Below, piece after piece: positions 8,521-18,390 of a DNA stretch of 62,240 bases. The notes under the pieces are model-generated. The model made no database searches. It was not told where the DNA came from and was given only the letters and a program-made list of their open reading frames with translations. Source of the DNA: an uncultured Lachnospiraceae bacterium (GTDB lineage Bacteria > Bacillota > Clostridia > Lachnospirales > Lachnospiraceae); NCBI GenBank assembly GCA_902786515.1, contig CADADA010000019.1:1-62240 (forward strand). The letters run 5' to 3'. Made by a program: the position numbers and the translations under genes. Within the stretch, counting starts at the first letter, position 1. The number at the start of each line of letters is the position of its first letter.

Positions 8521-9405
8521 ATGAAAAAAGTATTGATAACCGGTGGAACTGTATTTGTGAGCAGATATCTGGCAGAACATTATGTGGCAAAAGGATATGA
8601 AGTGTATGTGTTAAACAGAAATACAAAAACACAGTCAGACGGAGTACATCTGATAGAAACAGATCGCCATAATATTGGAAATCTGTTACAGGGAATTCAC
8701 TTTAATCTTGTTGTGGACACTGCATATACAAAAGAGGATGTTGAATGTCTTACAAAAGCACTTCATAGTTATGATGATTATGTTTTAATAAGCTCCAGTG
8801 CTGTTTATCCGGAGACAACGGCGCAGCCTTTTTTAGAAGAAGCATCACTTGGTAAGAATTCATTCTGGGGCATATATGGAACAAACAAAATTGAGGCAGA
8901 GAATGCACTAATGCAATTTGATAAGAATGCGTATATATTAAGACCGCCGTACCTGTATGGTCCGATGAATAATGTATATCGTGAGGCCTTCGTATTCGAC
9001 TGTGCATTGTCAGGAAAAGCATTCAATCTTCCTAAAGACGGAGAGATGAAACTTCAATTTTTTTATGTGGGAGATTTGTGCAGGATGATTGATGAAATAA
9101 TGGTTCAAAGACCAGAGCAGCATATCTTTAATGTAGGTAATAAAGAAGGTATTACCATCAAAGAATGGGTAACTCTTTGTTATGAGGCAGCAGGAAAAGA
9201 AGCTGTATTTCGAAATATATATGAGGATATACCATATAGAGAATATTTCTGTTTCTATGAATATGAATATATTTTAGATGTGGAGAAACAGAACCGTATT
9301 TTAAAGGGAACAACATCCATGAAAGATGGTCTTAAAGAAGCGTTTGCATGGTATAAAGATCATCAGATGGAGGTCAATCGGAGAAATTATAAGGATTTTG
9401 ATTAA
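8521..9405 (+). CDS. NAD-dependent epimerase/dehydratase (SDR)
   Basis: 294 residues. The N-terminal Rossmann motif is VLITGGTVFVSRYLA (usual form GGTGFIG, here with valine and serine substitutions). SSSAVYPE supplies the catalytic serine and YGTNK the Y-x-x-x-K pair. ILRPPYLYGP follows, typical of extended SDRs acting on nucleotide sugars or as atypical reductases. The substrate cannot be told from context: it is flanked by an intergenic relic and a convergent YqeY gene. A good ribosome site (AAGAAAGGA) precedes the ATG. Confidence 0.82.
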   Translation: MKKVLITGGTVFVSRYLAEHYVAKGYEVYVLNRNTKTQSDGVHLIETDRHNIGNLLQGIHFNLVVDTAYTKEDVECLTKALHSYDDYVLISSSAVYPETTAQPFLEEASLGKNSFWGIYGTNKIEAENALMQFDKNAYILRPPYLYGPMNNVYREAFVFDCALSGKAFNLPKDGEMKLQFFYVGDLCRMIDEIMVQRPEQHIFNVGNKEGITIKEWVTLCYEAAGKEAVFRNIYEDIPYREYFCFYEYEYILDVEKQNRILKGTTSMKDGLKEAFAWYKDHQMEVNRRNYKDFD

Positions 9406-9437
9406 AATAGGACTCATAATTATGGAATAGTAAATAA

Positions 9438-9480
9438 TAGGACAGTTACAAGTGAATCTTATAACTGTCCTATATTTGTT
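9438..9480. terminator. Bidirectional terminator
   Basis: TAGGACAGTTA (9438-9448) pairs with TAACTGTCCTA (9462-9472), with T-rich flanks on both strands. It lies between two convergent genes and can serve both. Confidence 0.8.
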
Positions 9481-9487
9481 AAAAAAA

Positions 9488-9922
9488 TTACGATAACCTT
9501 GAAACCACCTGATTGATGAGTTTTCCATCAGCTTTACCCTTTAACTCGCCCATTACGGCTTTCATTATCTGTCCTTTGTTACCGGTAGCGAGAACGTCTG
9601 CAAATTTTTCTTTGAGTATGCTTTCAATCTCTTCCTCAGAAAGCATTTTAGGAGCATATTCCTGCATAATATCAAAACGTGCCTGATACTCAGCTTTAAG
9701 CTCTGTACGTTCATCAGGGCATGTCTCTAACTGTTCCTTTACGGACTTAACTTCCTTAAGGATTGCGCGATTCACTACTTCCTCAGGAATATCATCTCTT
9801 TTTCCTTCATCAATTGCAATCTTCTTTGCAGCGGATACAAGTGCAGATATAGCATCTTTTCTTGTTTTGTCATGAGCCTTCATGGCTGCAATCATGTCTT
9901 TTTGTAATGTTTCAAATTGCAT
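9488..9922 (-). CDS. GatB/YqeY domain protein
   Basis: 144 residues, the size of YqeY. The sequence begins LQKDMIAAMKAHDKTRKDAISAL and has the helical YqeY pattern with LSEEEIESILKE and a C-terminal GKADGKLINQVV, the typical end. The domain resembles the tail of GatB and is thought to bind tRNA; its cellular role is poorly defined. AGGAGGAATAATT precedes the ATG. Confidence 0.9.
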   Translation of the reverse strand: MQFETLQKDMIAAMKAHDKTRKDAISALVSAAKKIAIDEGKRDDIPEEVVNRAILKEVKSVKEQLETCPDERTELKAEYQARFDIMQEYAPKMLSEEEIESILKEKFADVLATGNKGQIMKAVMGELKGKADGKLINQVVSRLS

Positions 9923-10112
9923 TTTAATTATTCCTCCTAATAATTTGTTTGTTTAAAAGTATAGCATATTTTAATGTTGGTATAAAGAAGGAATTATTTT
10001 CGTCCGGTTAAGAATTTGATAAGAATTTTATAATAGTTTCATAAAGAACTATGGAAAGATACGTTGTATAGTGGTATTAATAAAAAACGATGTAGTAAAG
10101 GGTGAATTAAAA

Positions 10113-10871
10113 ATGAAAGCAATTTTGAAAACGGAAAAATTATGTAAAACATTTTCAAATGATGGAATGCAGCAGCATGTAATTAAAAACCTTGACCTTG
10201 AGATTATGGAAAAGGATTTTACGGTAATTATGGGTTCTTCGGGCTCGGGAAAATCGACATTGCTTTATTCGTTGTCCGGTATGGACAAGCCTTCGATGGG
10301 GAAGGTTTTCTTTGAAGAGGAAGATATTTCAGAATATAACAACGACAGGCTGGCGTTATTTAGAAGAAAACACTGTGGCTTTGTTTTTCAGAGTATTTAT
10401 CTTCTGGAGAACATGAATGTTTTAGACAACGTATTAACAGGTGCACTTGTAACACAGAAGAATTCGCCTGAACTTTTGGCACATGTGAAAGAACTTCTGG
10501 TAAAAGTCGGGATTGATGAAACATTATGGAAGAAGTATCCAAATCAGCTTTCAGGTGGCGAATGTCAGCGCGTAGGAATTGTCAGAGCTGTGACTAATTC
10601 TCCACAAATACTATTTGCCGATGAGCCGACGGGAGCTCTTAATTCTTCATCAGGACAGGACGTATTAGATGTATTTACTGAACTTCACAAGAGTGGACAG
10701 AGCATTGTGATGGTAACCCACGACATAAAAACCGCACTTCGCGGAACAAGGGTGATTTACCTTAGAGATGGCGGAATAGTTGGGGAACACAGAATGCAGG
10801 ATTATGAAAAAGACAATCTTCAAAAAAGAAGGGAATCGTTACAGGATTTTCTGAATAGGATGGGATGGTAA
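10113..10871 (+). CDS. ABC transporter ATPase, MacB/BceA type
   Basis: 252 residues from ATG 10113. Walker A is GSSGSGKST, Q-loop VFQS, signature LSGGE, Walker B ILFADEP, switch histidine VTHD. Sequences of this type energise FtsX-like permeases that export or detoxify peptides and lipids. It is followed four bases later by its 822-residue permease, and then by a serine hydrolase, a response regulator and a kinase: the layout of peptide-resistance modules. Confidence 0.92.
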   Translation: MKAILKTEKLCKTFSNDGMQQHVIKNLDLEIMEKDFTVIMGSSGSGKSTLLYSLSGMDKPSMGKVFFEEEDISEYNNDRLALFRRKHCGFVFQSIYLLENMNVLDNVLTGALVTQKNSPELLAHVKELLVKVGIDETLWKKYPNQLSGGECQRVGIVRAVTNSPQILFADEPTGALNSSSGQDVLDVFTELHKSGQSIVMVTHDIKTALRGTRVIYLRDGGIVGEHRMQDYEKDNLQKRRESLQDFLNRMGW

Positions 10872-10874
10872 ATT

Positions 10875-13343
10875 ATGAAAAAGATTATTAGATTATCAAT
10901 GGCAAATATTAAAAAGCATAAGAAAGAATCGCTTCTTCTTATGGTTCTGATTGTACTGTGCATTTCTCTTCTTTCATCATCATTATCAGCGGTGGTTGGA
11001 ATTAAGAAGATTACACCATGTATGGTTGAAGAGAGTGGTTGTTACAAAAACTTTGTTTATATAAATCAGGAAAATTATTCTGATCGTTATCTTGCATTTT
11101 TAGAAGAAGATTCCCGTGTGGAAGACTATAATCACACAGGTATGGTGACAACGGATGTTATTAAAATTGATGACATGCTTTACGACATATCTTTTGTACC
11201 GGAAAGTGGCGAGAGGCGAATGGAAAAATTTGATACGGATGCAGATTTTGAAAGTGTAGAACATCCAATTGCCTTAGATATTACCAATAAAGAAAAACTT
11301 GAAGTTTCCGAAGGAGATGAACTTACCATAATCCTTAAAGATAAGGAATTTACATTTACGGTTGTAGGGTTCTATGAATCAGGTATCTGGCCATTTGGAA
11401 CAAAAGCAGTAATATCTGAGGACGATTTTTCGAGTCTTGAGAATTATATGAGTCGATACGAAATGATAGGAATAAATACTGTACAGGGAACAGAAGATAA
11501 TGCACTATTAAAAGAATTTAAGAAATTTGCACAGGATGCTTCATTAAACGATTTAGCTACATCAGTAAATTTATTGTCTTATAAAGATACACTTTGGACA
11601 AACGAAGTTAATATGGAATTATTAAGCATCATCATCGTAATTATGGCAGGTGTAATTGTGATTGCAATTATGATAATGATTCGATTCCGTATTGTGAGTG
11701 ATATCAAAGAACAGATTGTATCCATAGGTGTTTTGGAAGCCCTTGGATATACTTCAAAAGAGATTGCAGGTTCATATATTGCGGAGTATGTTTTGATTTC
11801 ACTTGTAAGCACCATATTTAGCATATTTCCGACAATATATCTGGCAGAAGCACAGCTTCACAATGCCGCGCAGACAGTTTATTATGGGGGTTCTGTTCCG
11901 GCTCCAGTTATACCGGTTTTAATATGTATCATTATTATTGTTTTGTTTGTAGGATTAACGGCAATGAGCAGAGCAATGACAGTCAGAAAATATCCACCTG
12001 TTCTTGCGTTTAGAAAGGGAATAGAGACACACAACTTTAAAAAGACATTTTTTCCTCTCCAAAATACAAAGACAAATGTACATATCCGGCTTGCAATGAA
12101 GAAATTTATCCGGAGTGCAAAGAATCAGATTGGATTAACAGTGTGTATTACAGCGTGTACGATTATGGTTCTTATGAGCTTCATTGTGGGCAGCTCATTT
12201 CTTGATACAGACAAGGTATTAAGCAGCGTATGCGGACATGAGTTGTGTGACATACGAATTGAGGGAACGGTTGATATTGACCCGGATGTATTTGCAGCAG
12301 AACTTGAGAAAATGCCGGAGATAAGACAGGTTTTGATGCCGGCAGCAGGGGTTGGCGTGAAAATAAATGATGAGGATGCTGCTGTTAAAATGGAAGTTTA
12401 TAAAGATTATGGAAAGACTTCAACTATCGTTTTGACGGAAGGACGCCTGCCTGAACACGACAATGAAGTAGCTTTGACAGTACAGACTAAGAAATTAGCC
12501 GGGGCTGATATTGGTGATACTATTACACTTGAATATGGAAATATTAAGAGAAACTATATCCTGACCGGATGTGTTAATTGTGTAATGGAACCGGCAACAG
12601 CTTACATTACAACAGATGGATACCTAAAGATGAATCCGGCATATGTTCCTTCGGTGTTTGATATATATTTAAACGATGGTGCTGATAAGAAGGAGGTTGC
12701 AGATTTTCTAAAGGAACGTTACGGAAAAGAGATTTCGGAATACAAAGATGAGGAAGTGAGTGGGGATACTTTAGAGGAAAGGATAAGAAGTGCAGCAGAT
12801 ATCAGGATGGCAAAAGCTATGACAGAAAGTGGCGTAAGTTATATGGAGTACGCAATTCGTGTGGGAGATAAGATTATAAAGGGTAGTACATCGGCCATGA
12901 AAATAAAGAAACTGACCTTTGTATATGAAGAGAATAAAGAGATTACAGAAATATTCCGCATTTCTTTTGGTGGAGTTGCAATTATCATGATGACATTATC
13001 TGCTATTGTAGTGGTACTTATTCTTTCAATACTAATGTCATCAACCATCAGGAATCAGTACAGGGAACTTGGTATTATGAAGAGTCTGGGTTATACATCA
13101 AAAGAGCTTATGTTTCAGATGACCTTTGGCATTGTACCGGTAGCGTTTATTGCAGTAGTGATGGGAACAATTCTTTCAATTCCGCTTATAGGTGTTGTAG
13201 GAACATTTGTCTGGAAGATTCAGGTGTCTTATACAAGCGTAGTAGTCGCAGATGTTTTAATTCTTGTTTTCTGCTTTGTCTGCGCATATATATGTGCAAG
13301 GAGAATTAAAAAGATTACTGCATATGAACTTATAACAGAGTAG
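10875..13343 (+). CDS. FtsX-like ABC permease
   Basis: 822 residues. A first helix at about 18-38 anchors a large extracytoplasmic domain. Two FtsX blocks follow: helices at about 245-365, containing VLEALGYTSKEIAGSY, and at the C-terminus (about 690-810), containing GIMKSLGYTSKELMFQM. The repeat of the G-YTSKE motif shows the internal duplication typical of this family. It pairs with the ATPase upstream. The cargo is unknown. Confidence 0.9.
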   Translation: MKKIIRLSMANIKKHKKESLLLMVLIVLCISLLSSSLSAVVGIKKITPCMVEESGCYKNFVYINQENYSDRYLAFLEEDSRVEDYNHTGMVTTDVIKIDDMLYDISFVPESGERRMEKFDTDADFESVEHPIALDITNKEKLEVSEGDELTIILKDKEFTFTVVGFYESGIWPFGTKAVISEDDFSSLENYMSRYEMIGINTVQGTEDNALLKEFKKFAQDASLNDLATSVNLLSYKDTLWTNEVNMELLSIIIVIMAGVIVIAIMIMIRFRIVSDIKEQIVSIGVLEALGYTSKEIAGSYIAEYVLISLVSTIFSIFPTIYLAEAQLHNAAQTVYYGGSVPAPVIPVLICIIIIVLFVGLTAMSRAMTVRKYPPVLAFRKGIETHNFKKTFFPLQNTKTNVHIRLAMKKFIRSAKNQIGLTVCITACTIMVLMSFIVGSSFLDTDKVLSSVCGHELCDIRIEGTVDIDPDVFAAELEKMPEIRQVLMPAAGVGVKINDEDAAVKMEVYKDYGKTSTIVLTEGRLPEHDNEVALTVQTKKLAGADIGDTITLEYGNIKRNYILTGCVNCVMEPATAYITTDGYLKMNPAYVPSVFDIYLNDGADKKEVADFLKERYGKEISEYKDEEVSGDTLEERIRSAADIRMAKAMTESGVSYMEYAIRVGDKIIKGSTSAMKIKKLTFVYEENKEITEIFRISFGGVAIIMMTLSAIVVVLILSILMSSTIRNQYRELGIMKSLGYTSKELMFQMTFGIVPVAFIAVVMGTILSIPLIGVVGTFVWKIQVSYTSVVVADVLILVFCFVCAYICARRIKKITAYELITE

Positions 13344-13367
13344 TAAAAGATTTAGGAGAGATATAAA

Positions 13368-15275
13368 ATGGATAATAGAATTAAAAAGTTATTATGTGGA
13401 TGTAGTGTGACGCTTTTAGCCATTGGCGTGTGTTTAGGTGTAAAAGAAACTGAAATATGCAGGGCGGATAAAAATGCAGTGGAGAATTTTTCTGCCGGTT
13501 ATTTAAATATCGGTTCTGTAAGCAAGGTATATGCCGTGACGGCGGTAATGCAGCTTGTTGACCGGGGAAAGGTTGATTTAGATGCGCCGGTTGTTAATTA
13601 TATTACTGATTTTAAAATGGCAGATGAAAGATATAAAAAAATCACGGTACGTATGTTGATGAATCATACTTCAGGTCTGATGGGGTCAGCTTACAGTGAA
13701 ATATTTCTTTTTGACGAGATGAACAGTGATTATCATGATAGATTGTTATCACTGCTTCAAAATGAACATTTAAAAAGTGAACCCGGAGAATTTAATTGTT
13801 ATTGTAATGATGGATTTACCCTGCTTGAGATTTTGACGGAACGTGTGAGTAATATGACATTTACGGAGTATCTGGAAGAAAATATCTGTAAGCCTCTTTC
13901 ATTGAATAATACTGGAACTATGTGGAATTTGGATGCAAAGAGTCAGGTGCCTGTGTATGCGAATGGAAACGTAAGGCTTGATCCGGAGTGTGGGCAGGCC
14001 CTTGGAGCGGGTGGAGTTGTATCGAACGCAGGTGATGTGTGTACTTTTGGTTCAGCTTTTTTTAAAGATGAAAATGTATTGCTTTCAGAAAATGCTAAGG
14101 ATTTGATGGCAGAAAACAATCGTGCAGGTGTTTCACATGAAAATTTTGGACTCGGCTGGGATGAGGTAGTTAAGAAAGATTATGCTGATGCGGGCGTGAA
14201 AGTTATGAGTAAGGGAGGAGATACCTTCTTTCAGAATGCAAGCCTTGTAGTTGCTCCTGATGAGAAAATCAGTGTTGCAGTTCTTTCTTCCGGCGGTTCA
14301 AGTGGTATTGATGAGGATATGGCTTTAAATATTCTGGATATTGCCCTTTATGAGCAGGGAATAGTAGTGGAACATCCTGAAAAGGATGTACCGGAACTTT
14401 TAGATACTGTGCCGGATAAATATATCTCATATGAAGGATTATACGCAGACAGCCAGAAAACGGTGAACATTTCATTTCCGGATAAGCATTATATGCTGGT
14501 ATCATCAGTTACCGCAAATGATGAGTTTGAACAACAGTATATGTATTCAGAGAATGGTGAATTTGTAGCTATGAAGGGAGATGTGGCATCAAAAACAGCG
14601 ACCCCGCAAAAACCACTCCAGACTATTTACTTTGAGGAAAAGGATGGTCAGGTTTACGTTTCGGATTCCGTGATGGGATATTTGCTTTACAAAACAAGCG
14701 AAAAAAATGTTGAGGACAAGGTGCAAAATGCATGGGATAAACGAGATGATGTTACTTACTACTATGTAAATGGTTCAGCTTCTGATGAGAATTATTTAAT
14801 AGAAAACTATCATGTTACATTGCATACCTGTGAGGCTGCAAAGGGATATGTAAATGGTTATGTAATGAAGGATGAAGACCATGCCGGTTTTGAAACAATC
14901 CTGCCGGGAACCGGCTCGAGGGACCTTAGTAATGTTCGTGTAGAAACTTCAGATGGAAAAGAATATCTGTGCATGGATGAGTATAACTACAGGTATATTT
15001 CCGAAGAAAACATTCCGGTATTAGATGAAAATACCACCTCAGTTAATCTTAAGACTGGCGAAGCTGCATGGTTTAAAATTGATGGTGTAAAAAATGCAGT
15101 ACTTCATCTGGATATTCCAGAAATAGCGGCTGTCAATGTATATGATAAATATGGCAGTTTAAGATATTCAAGCCATATGAACCGATATGGAAACAATGTT
15201 CCGCTTCCGGAATATGGAATGATTGTATTCATTGGTCAGACCGGTGAAAAGGTAAATTTCACAATTACGGATTAG
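13368..15275 (+). CDS. Secreted serine hydrolase, beta-lactamase/PBP4* fold
   Basis: 635 residues. A signal helix covers about 8-24. The catalytic SxxK is S50-V-S-K53 in IGSVSK, and YxN is Y145-C-N147; MNHTSG (98-103) is also typical. The usual strands before SxxK (the stretch of about 40 residues with a DGKVV-like motif) appear to be missing, so the fold is N-terminally short. The last 300 residues are a beta-rich extension without a recognised name. It lies in the ABC operon and probably trims a cell-wall or peptide substrate outside the cell. Confidence 0.8.
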   Translation: MDNRIKKLLCGCSVTLLAIGVCLGVKETEICRADKNAVENFSAGYLNIGSVSKVYAVTAVMQLVDRGKVDLDAPVVNYITDFKMADERYKKITVRMLMNHTSGLMGSAYSEIFLFDEMNSDYHDRLLSLLQNEHLKSEPGEFNCYCNDGFTLLEILTERVSNMTFTEYLEENICKPLSLNNTGTMWNLDAKSQVPVYANGNVRLDPECGQALGAGGVVSNAGDVCTFGSAFFKDENVLLSENAKDLMAENNRAGVSHENFGLGWDEVVKKDYADAGVKVMSKGGDTFFQNASLVVAPDEKISVAVLSSGGSSGIDEDMALNILDIALYEQGIVVEHPEKDVPELLDTVPDKYISYEGLYADSQKTVNISFPDKHYMLVSSVTANDEFEQQYMYSENGEFVAMKGDVASKTATPQKPLQTIYFEEKDGQVYVSDSVMGYLLYKTSEKNVEDKVQNAWDKRDDVTYYYVNGSASDENYLIENYHVTLHTCEAAKGYVNGYVMKDEDHAGFETILPGTGSRDLSNVRVETSDGKEYLCMDEYNYRYISEENIPVLDENTTSVNLKTGEAAWFKIDGVKNAVLHLDIPEIAAVNVYDKYGSLRYSSHMNRYGNNVPLPEYGMIVFIGQTGEKVNFTITD

Positions 15276-15405
15276 GGCAATTATTATAGTAAACAGACCA
15301 CAGATATGTTATAATAATACTAGTCGTTCAGATACGCCAAACCGACGAAATGCGAAACATTTTGGAGGTTGGCTCTGAACAGTTACTAAGTATTTGGAGG
15401 ATAAT

Positions 15406-16131
15406 ATGGTTACAAAATGCCTGATTGTAGATGACGACTTAACAATCGCCGAGAATACTGCTGAATATTTTAATATGTTTGATGTGCCGACATCATATGT
15501 TACAAGGTATGATGAGGCAATCGAGTTTTTAGAAAAAAACGAGGTTTCACTTATTCTTCTGGATATTAATCTGGGAGAGAAATCAGGATTTGATCTTTGT
15601 AAACGCATACGTGAAGATTATGATATGCCTATTATTTTCATCAGCGCACGAAAAAGTGATGAAAATGTGTTGATAGCACTCAATATCGGTGGTGACGATT
15701 ATATCAGCAAACCGTTTTCATTGAATATTCTTCTGGCAAAGGTGAAAGCAGTGCTTGCACGGTATGAAAAAGCTGCGCAGGCAATGAAGAATGCTTCGCC
15801 ACAGACCCAATCAAGGTCACAGGTTTCTGATGAAAAAAGGATACAGGTTTCCGATGAGATTTGTCTTGATACTCAGACTCATAAAATTATTCGAGGGGAT
15901 GAGAACATCCCGTTAAAAGTGATGGAGTATAAGATGCTTAAATTCTTGTTAGAACACAGGGAAAGCGTAGTTACTAAAGATGAACTCCTGATTAATGTAT
16001 GGGAGGATGAGTATATAGGAGAGGGAACGCTGGCCGTGCATGCCAGACATTTGCGGGAAAAAATTGAAAAGGATCCTAAAAACCCGGAAATCATTAAGAC
16101 TGTCTGGGGTGTAGGATATATAATCGAATGA
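15406..16131 (+). CDS. OmpR/PhoB-family response regulator
   Basis: 241 residues from ATG 15406, preceded by TTGGAGG. The receiver (1-120) has the acidic pair in IVDDD, phospho-acceptor in LILLDINLG, and KPF. The C-terminal winged helix ends HLREKIEKDPKNPEIIKTVWGVGYIIE. A leader stem (GTTCAGA and GCCAA arms facing TTGGC and TCTGAAC, about 15326-15380) precedes the gene. It overlaps the kinase gene by four bases, so the two are coupled. Confidence 0.95.
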   Translation: MVTKCLIVDDDLTIAENTAEYFNMFDVPTSYVTRYDEAIEFLEKNEVSLILLDINLGEKSGFDLCKRIREDYDMPIIFISARKSDENVLIALNIGGDDYISKPFSLNILLAKVKAVLARYEKAAQAMKNASPQTQSRSQVSDEKRIQVSDEICLDTQTHKIIRGDENIPLKVMEYKMLKFLLEHRESVVTKDELLINVWEDEYIGEGTLAVHARHLREKIEKDPKNPEIIKTVWGVGYIIE

Positions 16132-17402
16132 AAAAAACATTTATAAAATTTGTTATAATTGAAATCTTAATACTGGTTGTGGCAGTGCTTCTTCTTTTGG
16201 TTAATGCCTTTTCTTACAGAAAACGGAAAGTAGACGTCGTGGAGCTTAATAGTTATGTTCAGACTGTTAAAGAACACTGGGAAGATGGGACATTTGACGA
16301 AACACTCCTTTCACGGATACCGGTATTGATTATTGGAGCTGATGAAAAGGTTGTTTATAAATCGGATGATAAAGCTTTTGAAGGAATAGAAACGTGGTCT
16401 GATGCAGTGCAAAAAGATATGTTTTGTATTCCCGTTACAAATGATAGAACATTCCTTGGGAACGTTGTAATTCCAAATCCGGCTGATAAAAGCTATGAGC
16501 GTGTCATGATGCGGATATTGTGGATTACGGCTTTAATTGTGATCCTGGTTGCGATAACTTTTGCATCATTTATATGGTATGTAGAGAAAAATGTAGTTAA
16601 GCCTTTTAAGCGGATGAATGATTTTGCGGCTCAGGTTGCAAGGGGAAACTTTGATGTGCCTTTGCTAATAGAGAAAAATAATATGTTTGGTCTTTTTACT
16701 GAGAGTTTTGATATGATGCGGGAAGAACTGAGTGCTTCGAAGAACAGGGAGATTGAATTAAAGGCTAAGGAGAAAGAACTGGTGGCTTCGTTAAGTCACG
16801 ACCTGAAATCGCCGGTTACGGGAATCAAGTTAATCTGTGAACTTTTAGAGGTAAAGGTTAAAGATACATATACACTTGGGAAAATAGAAAATATAAGATA
16901 TAAAACTGAAGAGATGGATGTACTTTTGTCTGATCTTTTATCTACTGCACTGGATGACCTCGGGGAGCTGAATGTGAATTGCAGCGAAGTTACTTCGGAT
17001 ATACTTAAACGGCTGGTTAGTGAACATGATACAAAGAAGAAGGTTGTTATAGGTGATGTTCCCGGATGCATAATTCTAATCGATCAAAACCGGCTTTCAC
17101 AGGTTATAGGAAACATTATCGGTAATTCCTACAAATACGCAGATACAAAGATTGATGTATCCTTTGACTACAGAGACAATTATCTGATGATGAAAATCCG
17201 TGATTATGGCGAAGGTGCAGATAAGGATGAACTTCCGTTTCTCTCTAACAAGTTTTACCGTGGAAAGAAGCGTGCTGCAGACAAGGAAGGAAGTGGTCTG
17301 GGACTATATATATGCCGGGAACTTATTGAGAAAATGAATGGGCAGTTGCTGCTCGCAAGTGATGATGGATTTATCGTTACTTTGTTACTGCCACTTGCTT
17401 AA
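16128..17402 (+). CDS. Sensor histidine kinase
   Basis: 424 residues. The helices at about 7-26 and 131-152 flank a short extracytoplasmic sensor of about 100 residues. A HAMP linker and the HisKA box SLSHDLKSPVTG follow, then the ATPase with NRLSQVIGNIIGNSYKYA (N box), DYGEGAD and GSGLGLYICRELIEKM. It is the partner of the OmpR-type regulator and likely senses the compound handled by the ABC exporter next to it. Confidence 0.95.
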   Translation: MKKTFIKFVIIEILILVVAVLLLLVNAFSYRKRKVDVVELNSYVQTVKEHWEDGTFDETLLSRIPVLIIGADEKVVYKSDDKAFEGIETWSDAVQKDMFCIPVTNDRTFLGNVVIPNPADKSYERVMMRILWITALIVILVAITFASFIWYVEKNVVKPFKRMNDFAAQVARGNFDVPLLIEKNNMFGLFTESFDMMREELSASKNREIELKAKEKELVASLSHDLKSPVTGIKLICELLEVKVKDTYTLGKIENIRYKTEEMDVLLSDLLSTALDDLGELNVNCSEVTSDILKRLVSEHDTKKKVVIGDVPGCIILIDQNRLSQVIGNIIGNSYKYADTKIDVSFDYRDNYLMMKIRDYGEGADKDELPFLSNKFYRGKKRAADKEGSGLGLYICRELIEKMNGQLLLASDDGFIVTLLLPLA

Positions 17403-17430
17403 GAGAAAAAAGAAAGGAAATGGTGTCATT

Positions 17431-18303
17431 ATGGAAAAGAGAAGGATTTTTAAGTTAATTGCTGCTGTTATGTTAGTTTGCCTGTTTAACGTGCTTTTAG
17501 CGGGGGCTTCGAAAAATGAAGTAAAAGCTGATAGTGCATGCAATCAAACTAATAAAAAAATTGGAAAATATGGTGTGTTCTTAGGTGCAGAGCCGGAGGA
17601 CGTCATGAAACTAAAGGGGTATGATACGATTGTTATCGATGCACAGTATTTTACAAAAAAGCAGATAAAAAAATTAAAAAAATCAGGTTTTACCGTTTAC
17701 AGTTATCTCAATATCGGTTCGGTTGAAAATTTCAGATCATATTACAAGAAATACGAAAAATACACACTTGGAGAATATGAAAACTGGGAAGAGGAAAGAT
17801 GGGTTGATGTTTCTGCTAAAGAGTGGCAGGATTTTATTCTGAAAAATCTGGCCCCAAAGATTTTAAATAAAGGTGTAGACGGATTATTTATAGACAATGT
17901 TGATGTCTATTATAATTACAAGAGAAACAATATTTTTAATGGTGTTACTAAAATCTTAAAAGGTCTGAAAAAGATGGGAACGTATGTAAGCATTAACGGT
18001 GGAGATGTTTATGTAACGAAGTATATAAGTAAATACGGAAATCCATCCCCTGTAATGGATGCTGTTAATCAGGAAACAGTATTCAGTGCTATCGATTGGG
18101 ACCATGATAAATTTGGAAAAAATAAATCATCGGAAAGAAAGTATTTCCAGAAATATATTGAGAAGGTTGCAGGTTATGGATTAGATGTGTATCTTTTGGA
18201 ATATACAAAGGATACTGATTTGATAAAAAAGATAAAAAAATATTGCGATAAAAAGGGCTTTAGTTATTATGTATCAGGCGACCTTGAATTGAGGGTACAG
18301 TAA
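17431..18303 (+). CDS. Secreted GH114-like TIM-barrel protein
   Basis: 290 residues from ATG 17431; an upstream in-frame ATG lies inside the kinase gene. A signal peptide (helix about 8-27) is followed by a barrel with VYSYLNIGSVENF, GVDGLFIDNVDVY and a closing VYLLEYTKD, matching the GH114/endo-alpha-1,4-polygalactosaminidase group. The aspartates in FIDNVD are the likely catalytic or binding acids. It closes the ABC/two-component cluster, so it may act on the cell surface. Confidence 0.78.
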   Translation: MEKRRIFKLIAAVMLVCLFNVLLAGASKNEVKADSACNQTNKKIGKYGVFLGAEPEDVMKLKGYDTIVIDAQYFTKKQIKKLKKSGFTVYSYLNIGSVENFRSYYKKYEKYTLGEYENWEEERWVDVSAKEWQDFILKNLAPKILNKGVDGLFIDNVDVYYNYKRNNIFNGVTKILKGLKKMGTYVSINGGDVYVTKYISKYGNPSPVMDAVNQETVFSAIDWDHDKFGKNKSSERKYFQKYIEKVAGYGLDVYLLEYTKDTDLIKKIKKYCDKKGFSYYVSGDLELRVQ

Positions 18304-18315
18304 TCTTAATTTCAC

Positions 18316-18345
18316 TTGATTTGACCTCCTGTTTTGGTATATAAT
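18316..18345 (+). promoter_or_regulatory. Promoter of prfC
   Basis: TTGATT (18316-18321), an 18-base spacer and TATAAT (18340-18345), about 45 bases upstream of the prfC start. Confidence 0.65.
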
Positions 18346-18390
18346 GCTAATGTTGTGCGAAAATGTTTTGTTTTTTAGGAGGATTTTAAG

